Assembly (NCBI RefSeq): GCF_001045555.1
Contig: NZ_LFBU01000001.1
Span: 186,001-250,000 of the forward strand
Direction: 5' to 3'
Origin: Marinobacter subterrani
GTDB lineage: Bacteria > Pseudomonadota > Gammaproteobacteria > Pseudomonadales > Oleiphilaceae
DNA length: 64,000 nucleotides
A program made the translations under genes and the position numbers. The notes below the pieces were generated by a model. That model saw nothing but the letters and a program-made list of their open reading frames with translations, was not told the DNA's origin and ran no database searches. Positions 42,948 to 50,892 of this stretch are shown here, in pieces. The number at the start of each line of letters is the position of its first letter. The stretch's first letter is position 1.

Positions 42948-43376
42948 ATGGCAGAAACTTTCCTTGTAGATGCGAGCTTTTTGGTTCCCGCAATTCGGAG
43001 CAGCCACGAGTTCCATCTGCCTTGCTATACCTTTGCTGAAGACCATAGAGATGCCAAATGGATCATTCCTAATCTGGCAATCTTTGAGTTTCAAGCAACT
43101 CAGTCTCGGCGAAATCGCGGCGACAATGACTCCCGAGAGCCGTACCGGCATATCTATTGGGAAAATGCTGTGCCGTATGAAGTTGGCCCGGAGCTCACAA
43201 AGAAGGCCTGGGAGTTAGACCTGTTCAATCGTTTCGACCGCTTGAAGGGCGCCGATCTTGTTTATGCATGCATAGCGAAAATTGAGAATGTGCCGTTGGT
43301 CACTCGCGATAATGATTTTTCTCGTTATTCTAAGGAGATAACCATCATCAACCCCGTGACCGATAGTGACTTTTAA
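42948..43376 (+). CDS. Cassette 8: PIN-domain ribonuclease-like protein
   Basis: 142 residues with the PIN-domain acidic set: Asp in FLVDASFLVP (residue 8), Glu in LAIFEFQA, Asp in LKGADLVYACIA, and Asp in LVTRDNDFSRY. PIN proteins cut RNA and many are VapC toxins. No antitoxin gene is present in the cassette or directly next to it, so it may be an orphan toxin or a non-toxic PIN protein. Confidence 0.8.
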   Translation: MAETFLVDASFLVPAIRSSHEFHLPCYTFAEDHRDAKWIIPNLAIFEFQATQSRRNRGDNDSREPYRHIYWENAVPYEVGPELTKKAWELDLFNRFDRLKGADLVYACIAKIENVPLVTRDNDFSRYSKEITIINPVTDSDF

Positions 43377-43456
43377 CCAGTCAATTAAGTACGTTCCGGC
43401 CCTGCGGGCCTCCACCGGACGCCCCTGTCGGGCCGCCGCTTATTTCAGCGTTATGG
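43371..43456 (+). repeat. attC 8
   Basis: TTTTAAC at 43371-43377 overlaps the PIN gene stop; crossover G 43450 (GTTATGG). Confidence 0.88.
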
Positions 43457-43468
43457 GTATCTGACCGC

Positions 43469-43894
43469 ATGTTCTTAGCTCTGTTTCTAAGCCTTGTTTT
43501 AACGACTTTTGTTTTTGTGGTGGTTGGTCCGATAGTGGGATTTTTTGCTCTTTCGTTTGCCGTCCCATCGCTACTTGAGAACATTCCGCAAAACTTATTC
43601 TTTGCGTATGTGGGTGGTGCTATGCCAGCTTTGTTAGCTGGGATAGTAAACTGGAGCCTGCTTCTTGCTCTGCACCCTCAGGTTGGTAGGTTAAGGTTAA
43701 ACCTCTTAAGTGCCTTAGCATCTAGCGTTGTTGCTTCGTTCATTTTCGGATGGCGGATAATTTTCGAGGACCCAACGAGTTTTTTGATTTTCTTTTTGCT
43801 CTGTTCAATTGCCTCTGTCAGCTGCGTTTTCCTGACCAATAAAGCTGCCCGCAATATTTTGGAGGATTTAGGTGGTTCACGTTTTACCCCATAA
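43469..43894 (+). CDS. Cassette 9: membrane protein, unknown
   Basis: 141 residues with about four membrane helices (LALFLSLVLTTFVFVVVGPIVGFFAL; FAYVGGAMPALLAGIVNWSLLLAL; LSALASSVVASFIFG; FLIFFLLCSIASVSCVFLT). No family recognised. Lower GC than the prophage and core genes. Confidence 0.75.
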   Translation: MFLALFLSLVLTTFVFVVVGPIVGFFALSFAVPSLLENIPQNLFFAYVGGAMPALLAGIVNWSLLLALHPQVGRLRLNLLSALASSVVASFIFGWRIIFEDPTSFLIFFLLCSIASVSCVFLTNKAARNILEDLGGSRFTP

Positions 43895-43975
43895 CCAGTC
43901 GCTTAAGTCTGTTCCCGGCCTGTCGGCCGTCCACCGGACGCCCCTGTCGGGGCGCCGCTTAGCTTCGCGTTAAAG
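43889..43975 (+). repeat. attC 9
   Basis: CCATAAC at 43889-43895 overlaps the stop; crossover G 43969 (GTTAAAG). The inner arm CGGCCTGTCGGCCG is palindromic. Confidence 0.88.
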
Positions 43976-44308
43976 GCCTTACTCCGGTGTTCTTTGGTTG
44001 GGTGTTTGGCTGCGGTTTTGGTGGTTGCCCGCAGGCACAATACAGCCCTGAATTGGGCAACGGTTTTGACCGGTAATTCGGTGTTCAGGTCGCGGGGCAA
44101 TCCGGAGCAATCGTCGGGCACTTTCCGCGCATTCAGTGTTCTGGTTTCTGGCGCCATGGGTCTGGCTGGTCCACAGTATCGGGAGTGGGCATTCGGCCTG
44201 GGTGCCGGAATGAATCGCCGGGTTACCGGCATTTAACCAAGCCAGGCACAGCGACGGCTTTTCCATTGCGGCTTCGCCTACATTCCAAAGCCGCGCGTGC
44301 TGGCGGCG
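43970..44308 (+). other. Cassette 10: probably gene-less, homologous to cassette 22
   Basis: 339 bp. The only plus-strand frame (43994-44236, TTG start, 80 codons) has no ribosome site. In the related cassette 22 the aligned frame carries a TAA where this one has CAA. The nucleotide sequence is conserved between the two while the translation is not, so a non-coding or decayed cassette is more likely. Confidence 0.6.
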
Positions 44309-44314
44309 TTATGA
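44231..44314 (+). repeat. attC 10
   Basis: ATTTAAC at 44231-44237; crossover G 44308 (GTTATGA). The inner arm sequence TTCCATTGCGGCTTCGCC differs from the commoner CCGGACGCC type and recurs in attC 22. Confidence 0.86.
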
Positions 44315-44499
44315 CCACAAGGAAGTCGAGTGAAGAAGAAGGTTTATCTGTCCATTTTTGCCAGCCTAATTTTGGCAGTGTTTGTCAGCGCCGCAGGCGG
44401 AAGTTATGGGCGAGCACTGACAGAGCACGTTAATAAAGAGGCTATTGAATTAGCGTTAGATGGCAGGTCCATATCAGATCTTTCGTAAGCGTCCGGGCA

Positions 44500-46065
44500 T
44501 CACACCTTGTCAGGTATAGCCGGCTTCCAGTTGTGGGGCAATAGCTCGTCGATGGCGTTGTTTTTCTGCGTCGGCAGGCGGGTCAGCACATCTTTGAGGT
44601 AGGCATAGGGATCATGCCCGTTCAGCTTGGCTGACTGGATCAGAGTCATGACCGCCGCAGCACGCCGGCCACTGCGTAGTGATCCCGCGAACAGCCAGTT
44701 GGAACGGCCCAGCGCCCAGGGCCGGATCTGGTTTTCCACCCAGTTGTTATCGATGGGCACAGCACCATCGTCCAGGTAGCGCGTCAGCGCTTCCCAGCGT
44801 TTGAGGCTGTAATCCAGGGCTTTGGCTGTGCCGGAGCCATCCGGCACTTTCTGTCGGTGGGCCAGCATCCATTGATGCAAGGCGTCAGCAATCGGTCGGG
44901 CTTTTGTTTCCCGGATCTCCTGCCGTTTGTCCGGTGGCAGGTCTTTGGTATCCCGCTCGATCTCGTAGAGGGTACCGATGTATTCCAGGGCTTTGGCCGC
45001 CAACTCACTCTTGTTGGCTTCGTGCAGGTCGTAGAACTTGCGTCGGGCGTGGGCCATGCAGCCGATTTCGATGATGCCGTTGCCGAACCCGGCCTTGTAG
45101 CCAGCATAATCATCACACACCAGCTTGCCCGGCCAGTCGCCCAGGAAGGTGCGGGCGTGTTCGCCCGCGCGGCTGGGCGCGAAGTCGTAAACGGTGGCTT
45201 TCAGATCTGAGAACGGCGTGGTGCAGTAGGCCCAGACGTAGGCTTTGTGGGTTTTCTTCTTGCCCGGAGCCAGCATGCTCACCGGGGTTTCATCGGCATG
45301 CAGAACGTTGTGTTCCAGCAAGGTGTTTCGCAGTGCATCCGCCAGGGGCTGCAACTGCACACCGCAGGCACCGACCCATTCGGCCAGAGTGGAGCGCGGG
45401 ATTTCCAGGCCGGCACGGCCGAAGATGCGTTCCTGGCGGTACAGCGGCAAGTGGTCGGCGTACTTGGCCACCAGGACCTGAGCCAACAGACCGGAGGTAG
45501 GTATTCCCTTATCGATCACCTGCGCCGGTACCGGTGCCTGGATCAGCGTCTCGCATTTGTCGCAGGCCCACTTGCCCCGGATGTGGCGCTCCACCGTGAA
45601 CTCGCCGGGGACATAATCCAGCTTCTCACTGACGTCCTCGCCAATGCGCTTGAGCTGGCAGCCACACTGGCATTGGGTATTGTCCGGTTCGTGGTGGATC
45701 AGGGTACGGGGCAGTTCCGGTGGCAGCGGTGTACGCTTGGGCTTTTGCTTGGGCCGGGCAGCCTTCTGCTCCTCGGTCATCGCCTGGTCCAGCTCGGCTT
45801 CGATCGCCGCCAGGTCGCTGTCGATCAATTCATCCAGCAGCTTGCCCTGAACGGCGTCCAGTTGCTCGCTGCGCCGGGCGTACTTGTGGCGCTTGAGGAT
45901 GGCTACTTCGTGAGTCAGCTTCTCGATGATGGCGTTGCTGCGCACCAACTCTCGCTCCTTCAGGCCCAAGACTTGATCCTTGGCGTCTAGAGAGTCCATC
46001 AGTTCCGTCGCCAGGGCACGGAGCTGATCGGCAGAGAGTTGGTTGATATCGGGGCGCTGAGTCAT
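44500..46065 (-). CDS. tnpC: IS66 transposase TnpC
   Basis: 521 residues. N-terminal leucine-rich helix region (LKERELVRSNAIIEKLTHEVAILKRHKYARRSEQL), a zinc-binding segment (CQCGCQL...CDKCETLI), then the DDE domain with LHADETPVSML, KLVCDDYAGYKAG and the C-terminal Glu region NNWVENQIRPWALGRSNWLFAGS. Full length for the family. Confidence 0.96.
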   Translation of the reverse strand: MTQRPDINQLSADQLRALATELMDSLDAKDQVLGLKERELVRSNAIIEKLTHEVAILKRHKYARRSEQLDAVQGKLLDELIDSDLAAIEAELDQAMTEEQKAARPKQKPKRTPLPPELPRTLIHHEPDNTQCQCGCQLKRIGEDVSEKLDYVPGEFTVERHIRGKWACDKCETLIQAPVPAQVIDKGIPTSGLLAQVLVAKYADHLPLYRQERIFGRAGLEIPRSTLAEWVGACGVQLQPLADALRNTLLEHNVLHADETPVSMLAPGKKKTHKAYVWAYCTTPFSDLKATVYDFAPSRAGEHARTFLGDWPGKLVCDDYAGYKAGFGNGIIEIGCMAHARRKFYDLHEANKSELAAKALEYIGTLYEIERDTKDLPPDKRQEIRETKARPIADALHQWMLAHRQKVPDGSGTAKALDYSLKRWEALTRYLDDGAVPIDNNWVENQIRPWALGRSNWLFAGSLRSGRRAAAVMTLIQSAKLNGHDPYAYLKDVLTRLPTQKNNAIDELLPHNWKPAIPDKV

Positions 46066-46140
46066 GCCGCCTAGTATGCCAAGTCCCTGTGCGGCAAGCG
46101 ATTCGCGGTTCTGGCTATAGCAGCATTACGGCACTTGTGG

Positions 46141-46476
46141 TTACAGGATGGAGATGACGCCTTCCGCGCCAAGGCGCTGCCAGGGCAGGCCCTGAACCAG
46201 AGCGGACAACTGTTCCTCGGTCAGGCGCAGTTGGTCACCGCGCCAGGTTTCACCCCAGTGGAACTTGCCCCGGTTCAGCCGGCGGGCACACAGCCAGATA
46301 CCGAGGCCATCGTGGATCAGCACCTTCATCCGGTTGCCGCGTTTGTTGGCGAACAGATAGGCGCAATGCGGCCTGGCCGAACCAAACACCTGGATGACTC
46401 GCGCCAGCGCCTTGTCCGGCCCCGCCCGCATATCCAGTGGTTCGGTGGCCAGCCAGATCTCGTCGATACGGATCAT
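46141..46476 (-). CDS. tnpB: IS66 accessory protein TnpB
   Basis: 111 residues from MIRIDEIWLATEPLDMRAGPDKALARVIQVFGSARPHCAYLFANKRGNRMKVLIHDGLGIWLCARRLNRGKFHW, the classic Orf2 sequence of IS66 (PF05717). It overlaps the tnpA stop, and both are needed for transposition in studied IS66 members. Confidence 0.95.
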   Translation of the reverse strand: MIRIDEIWLATEPLDMRAGPDKALARVIQVFGSARPHCAYLFANKRGNRMKVLIHDGLGIWLCARRLNRGKFHWGETWRGDQLRLTEEQLSALVQGLPWQRLGAEGVISIL

Positions 46477-46838
46477 CCCAACAGGCCCCGGAGCAAAGCA
46501 GCACATTGATGCGCCTGCTCCGCAGGCCACTCCACCACAACCGCACCACCGGCGCGGGGAATCTCGATACGGATGGTGCTACGCTTGTCCGAGACCGACG
46601 GGTTGCTCGGTGCTGAGGTTGCCGCTGGCAGTTTGACCGGTACAAATTCCGGCGTTTTATCCGCTCGCTGCGCTTCACTCATCCAGCGCCGGACCATGTT
46701 GGCGTTGAGGCCGTTATCCAGGGCGATCCGGGAAACGGAGGCACCAGGTGCCAGGCATTGGGCGACAATCTCGGCCTTGAATTCGCGGGAAAAGCGGCGA
46801 CGGCGCTGGTAGGGTTTGGTTACGCTTAAGTCGTTCAT
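46473..46838 (-). CDS. tnpA: IS66 accessory protein TnpA
   Basis: 121 residues. The HTH region RRRRFSREFKAEIVAQCLAPGASVSRIALDNGLNANMVRRWM is typical of IS66 Orf1. The C-terminal half (IRIEIPRAGGAVVVEWPAEQAHQCAALLRGLLG) is also family-like. Confidence 0.94.
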   Translation of the reverse strand: MNDLSVTKPYQRRRRFSREFKAEIVAQCLAPGASVSRIALDNGLNANMVRRWMSEAQRADKTPEFVPVKLPAATSAPSNPSVSDKRSTIRIEIPRAGGAVVVEWPAEQAHQCAALLRGLLG

Positions 46839-47118
46839 GTTAAGTGTCCACTAGAAAATAAGTGGACACTATCCTGACGGCGGCAGCGCCTGACTCAAGA
46901 TGGGATTACCGGCCGCTTACGATCTTTCCCGAGAAGAGGGCAATGCATTGAGGCGCTCTCCGGAATTTTTGGACCGCTTGGTCGCAGCTAAGGAAGAGGT
47001 ATCTGACCAGTACTGGTGGTATTTCGCCGCGAACCTCCCCATCCAAATTTTACTAATGCTCGTCATTTGCTTGGTTTGCGGAAAATTTGTAATTCATACG
47101 GTGACTAAGCATGCGAGG

Positions 47119-47208
47119 CCATAACCAGGCGGTCAGCCGGACGCCAAAAGCGTGGCGCTTTTGGTGCCCTCCGCTAGCGCTCCGGCGCCGGTTACCTCGG
47201 CGTTAAGG
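47119..47208 (+). repeat. attC 11
   Basis: CCATAAC at 47119-47125 overlaps the stop of the split membrane gene; crossover G 47202 (GTTAAGG). Inner arms AGCCGGACGCCAAAAGC / GCTTTTGGTGCC pair. Confidence 0.87.
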
Positions 47209-47219
47209 TAGGTGAGAGT

Positions 47220-47573
47220 TTGACGCAAAGTCTTGATTGCTCGTCAGTGTCTTATGAAAGGCTTAAAAATTTGTTCAACGAGCAGGGCTTCATACTGATT
47301 GAATTGCCGCCCAGAAAGGCCCGTGTAGCACGAAGATTGTTGAGACCCGTGCAGTCGATGAGAGATATTGAGTCTGGAGCCGAGTATTCAAAGGCCTCCC
47401 TATGTCTTCAAATGATAACGGGTATAGTTTCGGTTCTTCTGGACGGCCTGTCTCGCAATAGCATATTCCCTGTTCTCCAGTTCTATATTTTGGAAAAGCC
47501 TGTGGGTTGGGAGCTTGAACGAATTCCGAACGGCATGTACCGGCTGAGCTTTTTGGGGCGGTCAGCACCTTAA
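47220..47573 (+). CDS. Cassette 12: unknown protein, 117 aa
   Basis: 117 residues with a TTG start at 47220 preceded by GGTGAGAG. Mixed alpha/beta sequence (SYERLKNLFNEQGFILIELPPRKARVARRLLRP...). It ends exactly at the R'' box of its attC. No family recognised. Confidence 0.65.
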   Translation: MTQSLDCSSVSYERLKNLFNEQGFILIELPPRKARVARRLLRPVQSMRDIESGAEYSKASLCLQMITGIVSVLLDGLSRNSIFPVLQFYILEKPVGWELERIPNGMYRLSFLGRSAP

Positions 47574-47652
47574 CAAGTGCATCAAATTCGTTCCGGCCCG
47601 ATGGGCCTCCACCGGACGCCCTAGTCGGGCGCCGTTTATGCAGGCGTTATGC
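47568..47652 (+). repeat. attC 12
   Basis: CCTTAAC at 47568-47574 followed by AAGTGCATC; crossover G 47646 (GTTATGC). It contains the full TAACAAGTGC string discussed for the IS110 leader. Confidence 0.88.
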
Positions 47653-47667
47653 ACAAATGGAGAAACT

Positions 47668-48168
47668 ATGAACATCAAGGATGATTGGAAGAAGGTAAAG
47701 TCAGTTTTAGAGCAAGGTCAGGCTTCTACTGTTTACTGCTCGATAGCAACCGTAAACCCCGACGGCACGCCCCACATCACGCCAGTTGGCACTGTTTTCC
47801 TTCGCGATGATCAGAGCGGGTACTTTTTTGATCACTACGCCGAGGCTTTGGGTAAAAACATCGATCAGAACCCGAATGTTTGCATCATGGCAGTCAACGC
47901 CGGTCGATTCTTTTGGCTAAGGTCTCTGCTAAAAGGCCGTTTTGTTGCTCCGCCGGGCGTGAGACTTTACGGCAAGGTCGGACGAATGCGTGAAGCCACG
48001 CCTGAAGAAATCGAGAAGATAGAAAAACGGGTTAAGCCATCTCAGTGGATGAAGGGGGCGAGGTTGCTCTGGACTGATTTCACCCACGTTCGAGACATTG
48101 AATTTACCCATTACAAGCCAATCACCTACCCAGTGATGATGGATGGGATGTGGCCGGAACATGCATAA
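47668..48168 (+). CDS. Cassette 13: pyridoxamine 5'-phosphate oxidase-like FMN-binding protein
   Basis: 166 residues from MNIKDDWKKVKSVLEQGQASTVYCSIATVNPDGTPHITPVGTVFLRDDQSGYFFDHYAEALGKNIDQNPNVCIMAVN. This is the split-barrel PNPOx-like fold, with the typical TPHITPVG strand and the NPNVCI segment. Such proteins bind FMN or F420 and reduce small molecules; the substrate is unknown. GGAGAAAC precedes the ATG. Confidence 0.82.
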   Translation: MNIKDDWKKVKSVLEQGQASTVYCSIATVNPDGTPHITPVGTVFLRDDQSGYFFDHYAEALGKNIDQNPNVCIMAVNAGRFFWLRSLLKGRFVAPPGVRLYGKVGRMREATPEEIEKIEKRVKPSQWMKGARLLWTDFTHVRDIEFTHYKPITYPVMMDGMWPEHA

Positions 48169-48234
48169 CCAAGTGGTCAACGGGACGCCAACTACGCTGC
48201 GCTCCGTTGTCGCCCATTACCACCGGCGTTATGG
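48163..48234 (+). repeat. attC 13
   Basis: GCATAAC at 48163-48169 overlaps the stop; crossover G 48228 (GTTATGG). One of the shorter sites, with an ACGCCAACTACGCTGCGCTCCGTTGTCG-type arm. Confidence 0.86.
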
Positions 48235-48254
48235 GTATCTAAGGAAGGAGCAAC

Positions 48255-48686
48255 ATGCAAATAAGGAGCTGTGAGGCAGCAGATATCGAGCAAGCTGCCC
48301 TGATTTTTTGTCAGGCCTATGCTACCCCGCCATATAACGAATCTTGGGAGTTAGCCGATGCATCCGCTTACTTGCGGCGGTTTCGGGAAATCGACCCTCA
48401 GGGCTGCTTTGTCTCTGAACAGACCGGTGAGGTTACCGGGGCAATTTTTTCGTTTTCTTACCCATGGCATTCGGGCAAGCTCACCTGTATCCAGGAGCTA
48501 TTTGTTGCCGAGCCAAGCAGGAAACAAGGTGTGGCCCGGACATTGGTCCAAAGGGTAAATGGCGGTTTGGGTGGTGGCGCTTGGTTGGTCGCCCACAAGG
48601 CCTCCGGGGCAGCTGAATTCTACGAGCGCCTGGGATTTCGCAAGGATGGGCCTTATGAATTTTACTATGGCGCAATCAACCCATAA
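48255..48686 (+). CDS. Cassette 14: GNAT-family acetyltransferase
   Basis: 143 residues. IRSCEAADIEQAALIF at the N-terminus, the acetyl-CoA-binding motif region QELFVAEPSRKQGVARTLVQRV, and the C-terminal AEFYERLGFRKDGPYEFYY define a GNAT enzyme. The acceptor is unknown; cassette GNATs include antibiotic acetyltransferases but nothing here shows that. Confidence 0.86.
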   Translation: MQIRSCEAADIEQAALIFCQAYATPPYNESWELADASAYLRRFREIDPQGCFVSEQTGEVTGAIFSFSYPWHSGKLTCIQELFVAEPSRKQGVARTLVQRVNGGLGGGAWLVAHKASGAAEFYERLGFRKDGPYEFYYGAINP

Positions 48687-48765
48687 CAAGGCAATCAAAT
48701 TCGTTCCGGCCGATGGCCTCCACCGGACGCCCTTGTCAGGGCGCCGTTTATTGCTGGCGTTAAGT
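48681..48765 (+). repeat. attC 14
   Basis: CCATAAC at 48681-48687 overlaps the stop; crossover G 48759 (GTTAAGT). Confidence 0.88.
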
Positions 48766-48781
48766 GCCAAAGGATTGATCG

Positions 48782-49201
48782 ATGCAAGGTGAATGTCTCT
48801 GCGGAAGCGTGAAATTCGAAATTGATGGGGAGATACGGAATCTCTATCAGTGTCACTGCTCGCTGTGCCGCAAAGCCACAGGGGCTGCCGCTAACGCTGC
48901 CACATTTGTGCAGGGTTCTAGTTTTCGTTGGGTCTCAGGTCAAAGCGAGATCCGGTCGTACCAAAAGCCAAGTGGTTTCCGGAGCGATTTTTGCTCAAGT
49001 TGTGGGAGTCCGGTTCCAAATAGCCTGCGGGGCACCGAGATGGTTTGGGTTCCAGCCGGTTTGTTCGATGAACTCGCCGTATCAAGGGTTTCTGTTCACC
49101 TCCACACAGCCTCCGCCGCGCCATGGGAGCAAGAATCCGCTGAGTGCGTTCGATTGGAGGGCGGCCCTGAGAGCCTGGAATCACTTAACAAATTGTTGTA
49201 G
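48782..49201 (+). CDS. Cassette 15: GFA-family (CENP-V/GFA) zinc protein
   Basis: 139 residues. The cysteine pattern GECLCGSVKFEI, YQCHCSLCRKATGAA, and FCSSCGSPVP is the GFA domain, which binds two zinc ions. Related to glutathione-dependent formaldehyde-activating enzyme, although most family members have unknown substrates. The R'' box of its attC lies inside the last codons of the gene. Confidence 0.88.
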   Translation: MQGECLCGSVKFEIDGEIRNLYQCHCSLCRKATGAAANAATFVQGSSFRWVSGQSEIRSYQKPSGFRSDFCSSCGSPVPNSLRGTEMVWVPAGLFDELAVSRVSVHLHTASAAPWEQESAECVRLEGGPESLESLNKLL

Positions 49202-49280
49202 TTCGTTCCGGGCCTCCGGCCCTACACCGGACGCCCATTTCGCTGCGCTACACGGGCGCCGCTAAACAAGGGCGTTAGGC
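49183..49280 (+). repeat. attC 15
   Basis: ACTTAAC at 49183-49189 lies inside the 3' end of the GFA gene; crossover G 49274 (GTTAGGC). Cassette exchange here keeps the gene end intact. Confidence 0.85.
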
Positions 49281-49291
49281 AACCATAGTCT

Positions 49292-49984
49292 ATGCGAGTG
49301 GAAGATATCGAATTTCTAGACCAGCGCACATTTACTCTTTTGATTGATATAGCATTGTTGCTAGACGAGAGCGAACGGTGCGATAAACCATGGATCGCAA
49401 GTAGTTTTGCGCGGTCAGCAATTATGAACTCGTCATTGCTCTTGGAATGTATCTCCAATAGCTGCTTGACCACCCTCGCCCTGCCATCGAAGTTGCTCAA
49501 TGAAATTGACAGGCTTCCCGTCCTGAGCAAACTCGACTATTTCTTATTCGCAAATACCGGCGCACATATTGATCGCGGTTGTAGAGAAGTCCAGCTCGTG
49601 AGCGAGGTGCTAAAACTTCGGGATCATATTGTGCACCCTAAGCCCAAGCCCGGTAATTATGTTTCGGACGATAGGGGCGAGCGAGTCGATTACGGGTCCT
49701 CATCCAGTATGGATATAGCTTTTGATAGCCGAGACTGGGACCATAAAGATGGGGCAAAGGTCGCACATGCAGTTACTCAGTTTTTGGAGCTTTTCTTTCT
49801 CAACTGGTGCCGCCTGGAAAAGGGGCATATCACGCGCATGCTTGGGTGTCGTGAGAAAGGATTGCTGAGTACAGACCAAGTTATGTGGGTTCAAGTATCT
49901 GGGCCTATTTATGGTTTAATTCTTAAATGGTTGCCGTCATTGCTGGCCTTTATGGACGTGCGTTCTGGCGGAGATAAAGCCTAA
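49292..49984 (+). CDS. Cassette 16: unknown helical protein with HEPN-like motif
   Basis: 230 residues, largely helical. EVLKLRDHIVHPKPKPG contains R-x4-H (RDHIVH), the pattern of HEPN-domain RNases and their relatives. The N-terminal helices (ASSFARSAIMNSSLLLECISNSCLTTLAL) fit a helical bundle. HEPN proteins often act as toxins or abortive-infection effectors. No partner gene is present. The assignment rests on the motif alone. Confidence 0.6.
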   Translation: MRVEDIEFLDQRTFTLLIDIALLLDESERCDKPWIASSFARSAIMNSSLLLECISNSCLTTLALPSKLLNEIDRLPVLSKLDYFLFANTGAHIDRGCREVQLVSEVLKLRDHIVHPKPKPGNYVSDDRGERVDYGSSSSMDIAFDSRDWDHKDGAKVAHAVTQFLELFFLNWCRLEKGHITRMLGCREKGLLSTDQVMWVQVSGPIYGLILKWLPSLLAFMDVRSGGDKA

Positions 49985-50077
49985 CCAAGCATTGCAGTTC
50001 GTTCCGGCCCGAACGGGCCTCCACCGGACCACCTTTCCGCTGCGCTCCAAGGTGGCCGCTGAATATCAGCGTTACAA
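49979..50077 (+). repeat. attC 16
   Basis: GCCTAAC at 49979-49985 overlaps the stop; crossover G 50071 (GTTACAA). Confidence 0.87.
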
Positions 50078-50099
50078 GGCCAACTGAAAGGGAGTTCAA

Positions 50100-50405
50100 G
50101 TGGTTACCTGCTACCTAAAGTACGTTATAGATCCCTACAAAGCCGCCGAGTTCGAGCGCTATTCCAAGATGTGGATACCTCTGGTCCAGAGGTTCGGCGG
50201 TCAGCACCATGGGTATTTCTTGCCTTCCGAGGGTGCCAACAATATCGCCATCGCACTATTCACGTTCGAGTCTCTGGCAGCCTATGAAAAATACCGTGAG
50301 GCTTCGTTCCAAGACTCAGATTGCCAGGCCGCATTCAAATACGCAGAAGAAACTCGTTGTGTACTAAGCTGTGAGCGCAGTTTTATGAGGCCGGTCTTTG
50401 AGTGA
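50100..50405 (+). CDS. Cassette 17: NIPSNAP-family protein
   Basis: 101 residues, GTG start with GGGAG upstream. CYLKYVIDPYKAAEFERYSKMWIPLVQRFGGQHHGYFLPSEGANNIAIALFTFESLAAYEKYREA is the NIPSNAP/dimeric alpha-beta barrel pattern. Function of bacterial members is unknown. Confidence 0.83.
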   Translation: MVTCYLKYVIDPYKAAEFERYSKMWIPLVQRFGGQHHGYFLPSEGANNIAIALFTFESLAAYEKYREASFQDSDCQAAFKYAEETRCVLSCERSFMRPVFE

Positions 50406-50407
50406 GC

Positions 50408-50494
50408 TTGTAACCAGTCATTCAAGTTCGTTCCCGGCCTGGCGGCCGTCCACCGGACGCCCTAGTCGGGCGCCGCTTAATATTGGCGTTAGGC
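50408..50494 (+). repeat. attC 17
   Basis: TTGTAAC ending at 50414, just after the NIPSNAP stop; crossover G 50488 (GTTAGGC). Confidence 0.87.
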
Positions 50495-50501
50495 ACCAAG
50501 T

Positions 50502-50762
50502 ATGGACACTGATCAGGTAGCTCGAAAAGTCCTTGAAGAACTGCGGAGAAAGGCGGCAGCCAGTGATGATGGCTCAATCTACGGTGAGCGGGACAGAGCG
50601 CTCCAGGATCTAGACCTCTTGCTTAGCAATCCGTCGACTGATGGCGTAAAGCGCCTGTTGTTGCCGACGGCCAACCTTCAAGAGTTGTCCTTGGAGAATG
50701 GGTGGGGTGATGAGTTCAATAAGCTAGCATCTAAACTAGAGTCAGTGCTTGATATTTCCTAG
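50502..50762 (+). CDS. Cassette 18: small helical protein, unknown
   Basis: 86 residues (MDTDQVARKVLEELRRKAAASDDGSIYGERDRALQDLDLLLSN...), helical and acidic. No family recognised. It starts 13 bases after the crossover. Confidence 0.68.
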   Translation: MDTDQVARKVLEELRRKAAASDDGSIYGERDRALQDLDLLLSNPSTDGVKRLLLPTANLQELSLENGWGDEFNKLASKLESVLDIS

Positions 50763-50789
50763 GATTTCGGGCTTCAGTCACCAGATAAA

Positions 50790-50877
50790 GACTAACAAAT
50801 CAATCAAGTACGTTCCGGGCCTGACGGCCCTACACCGGACGCCCTTGACAGGGCGCCGCTTATTTTTGGCGTTAAAG
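50790..50877 (+). repeat. attC 18
   Basis: GACTAAC at 50790-50796; crossover G 50871 (GTTAAAG). Confidence 0.87.
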
Positions 50878-50892
50878 GGTAGATCATTAGTC

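Larger units (their letters stand above)
44485..46920 (-). mobile_element. IS66-family element with 8-bp target duplication
   Basis: 2436 bp. Ends are GTAAGCGTCCGG (left) and its near complement CCGGCCGCTTAC (right). The target duplication GATCTTTC is at 44477-44484 and 46921-46928, exactly the 8 bp expected for IS66. It contains the standard tnpA-tnpB-tnpC set on the minus strand. Confidence 0.96.
44330..47124 (+). pseudogene. Cassette 11: small membrane-protein gene split by IS66
   Basis: GTG 44330 (AAGGA upstream) starts MKKKVYLSIFASLILAVFVSAAGG. After 154 bp and the duplicated 8-bp target, the frame is cut by the IS66 element and ends early (DLS stop, 44488). Joining 44330-44484 to 46929-47124 restores one frame of about 116 residues: an N-terminal signal/TM helix, a charged middle (SREEGNALRRSPEFLDRLVAAKEEVSD) and a C-terminal TM (LPIQILLMLVICLVCGKFVI). 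The IS is recent, since no other damage is seen. Family unknown. Confidence 0.85.

Noticed and set aside
43903..44232. Minus-strand 109-codon frame in cassette 10
   Set aside because: It runs through the attC sequence and opposite to all other cassette genes; a similar stretch in cassette 22 is disrupted.
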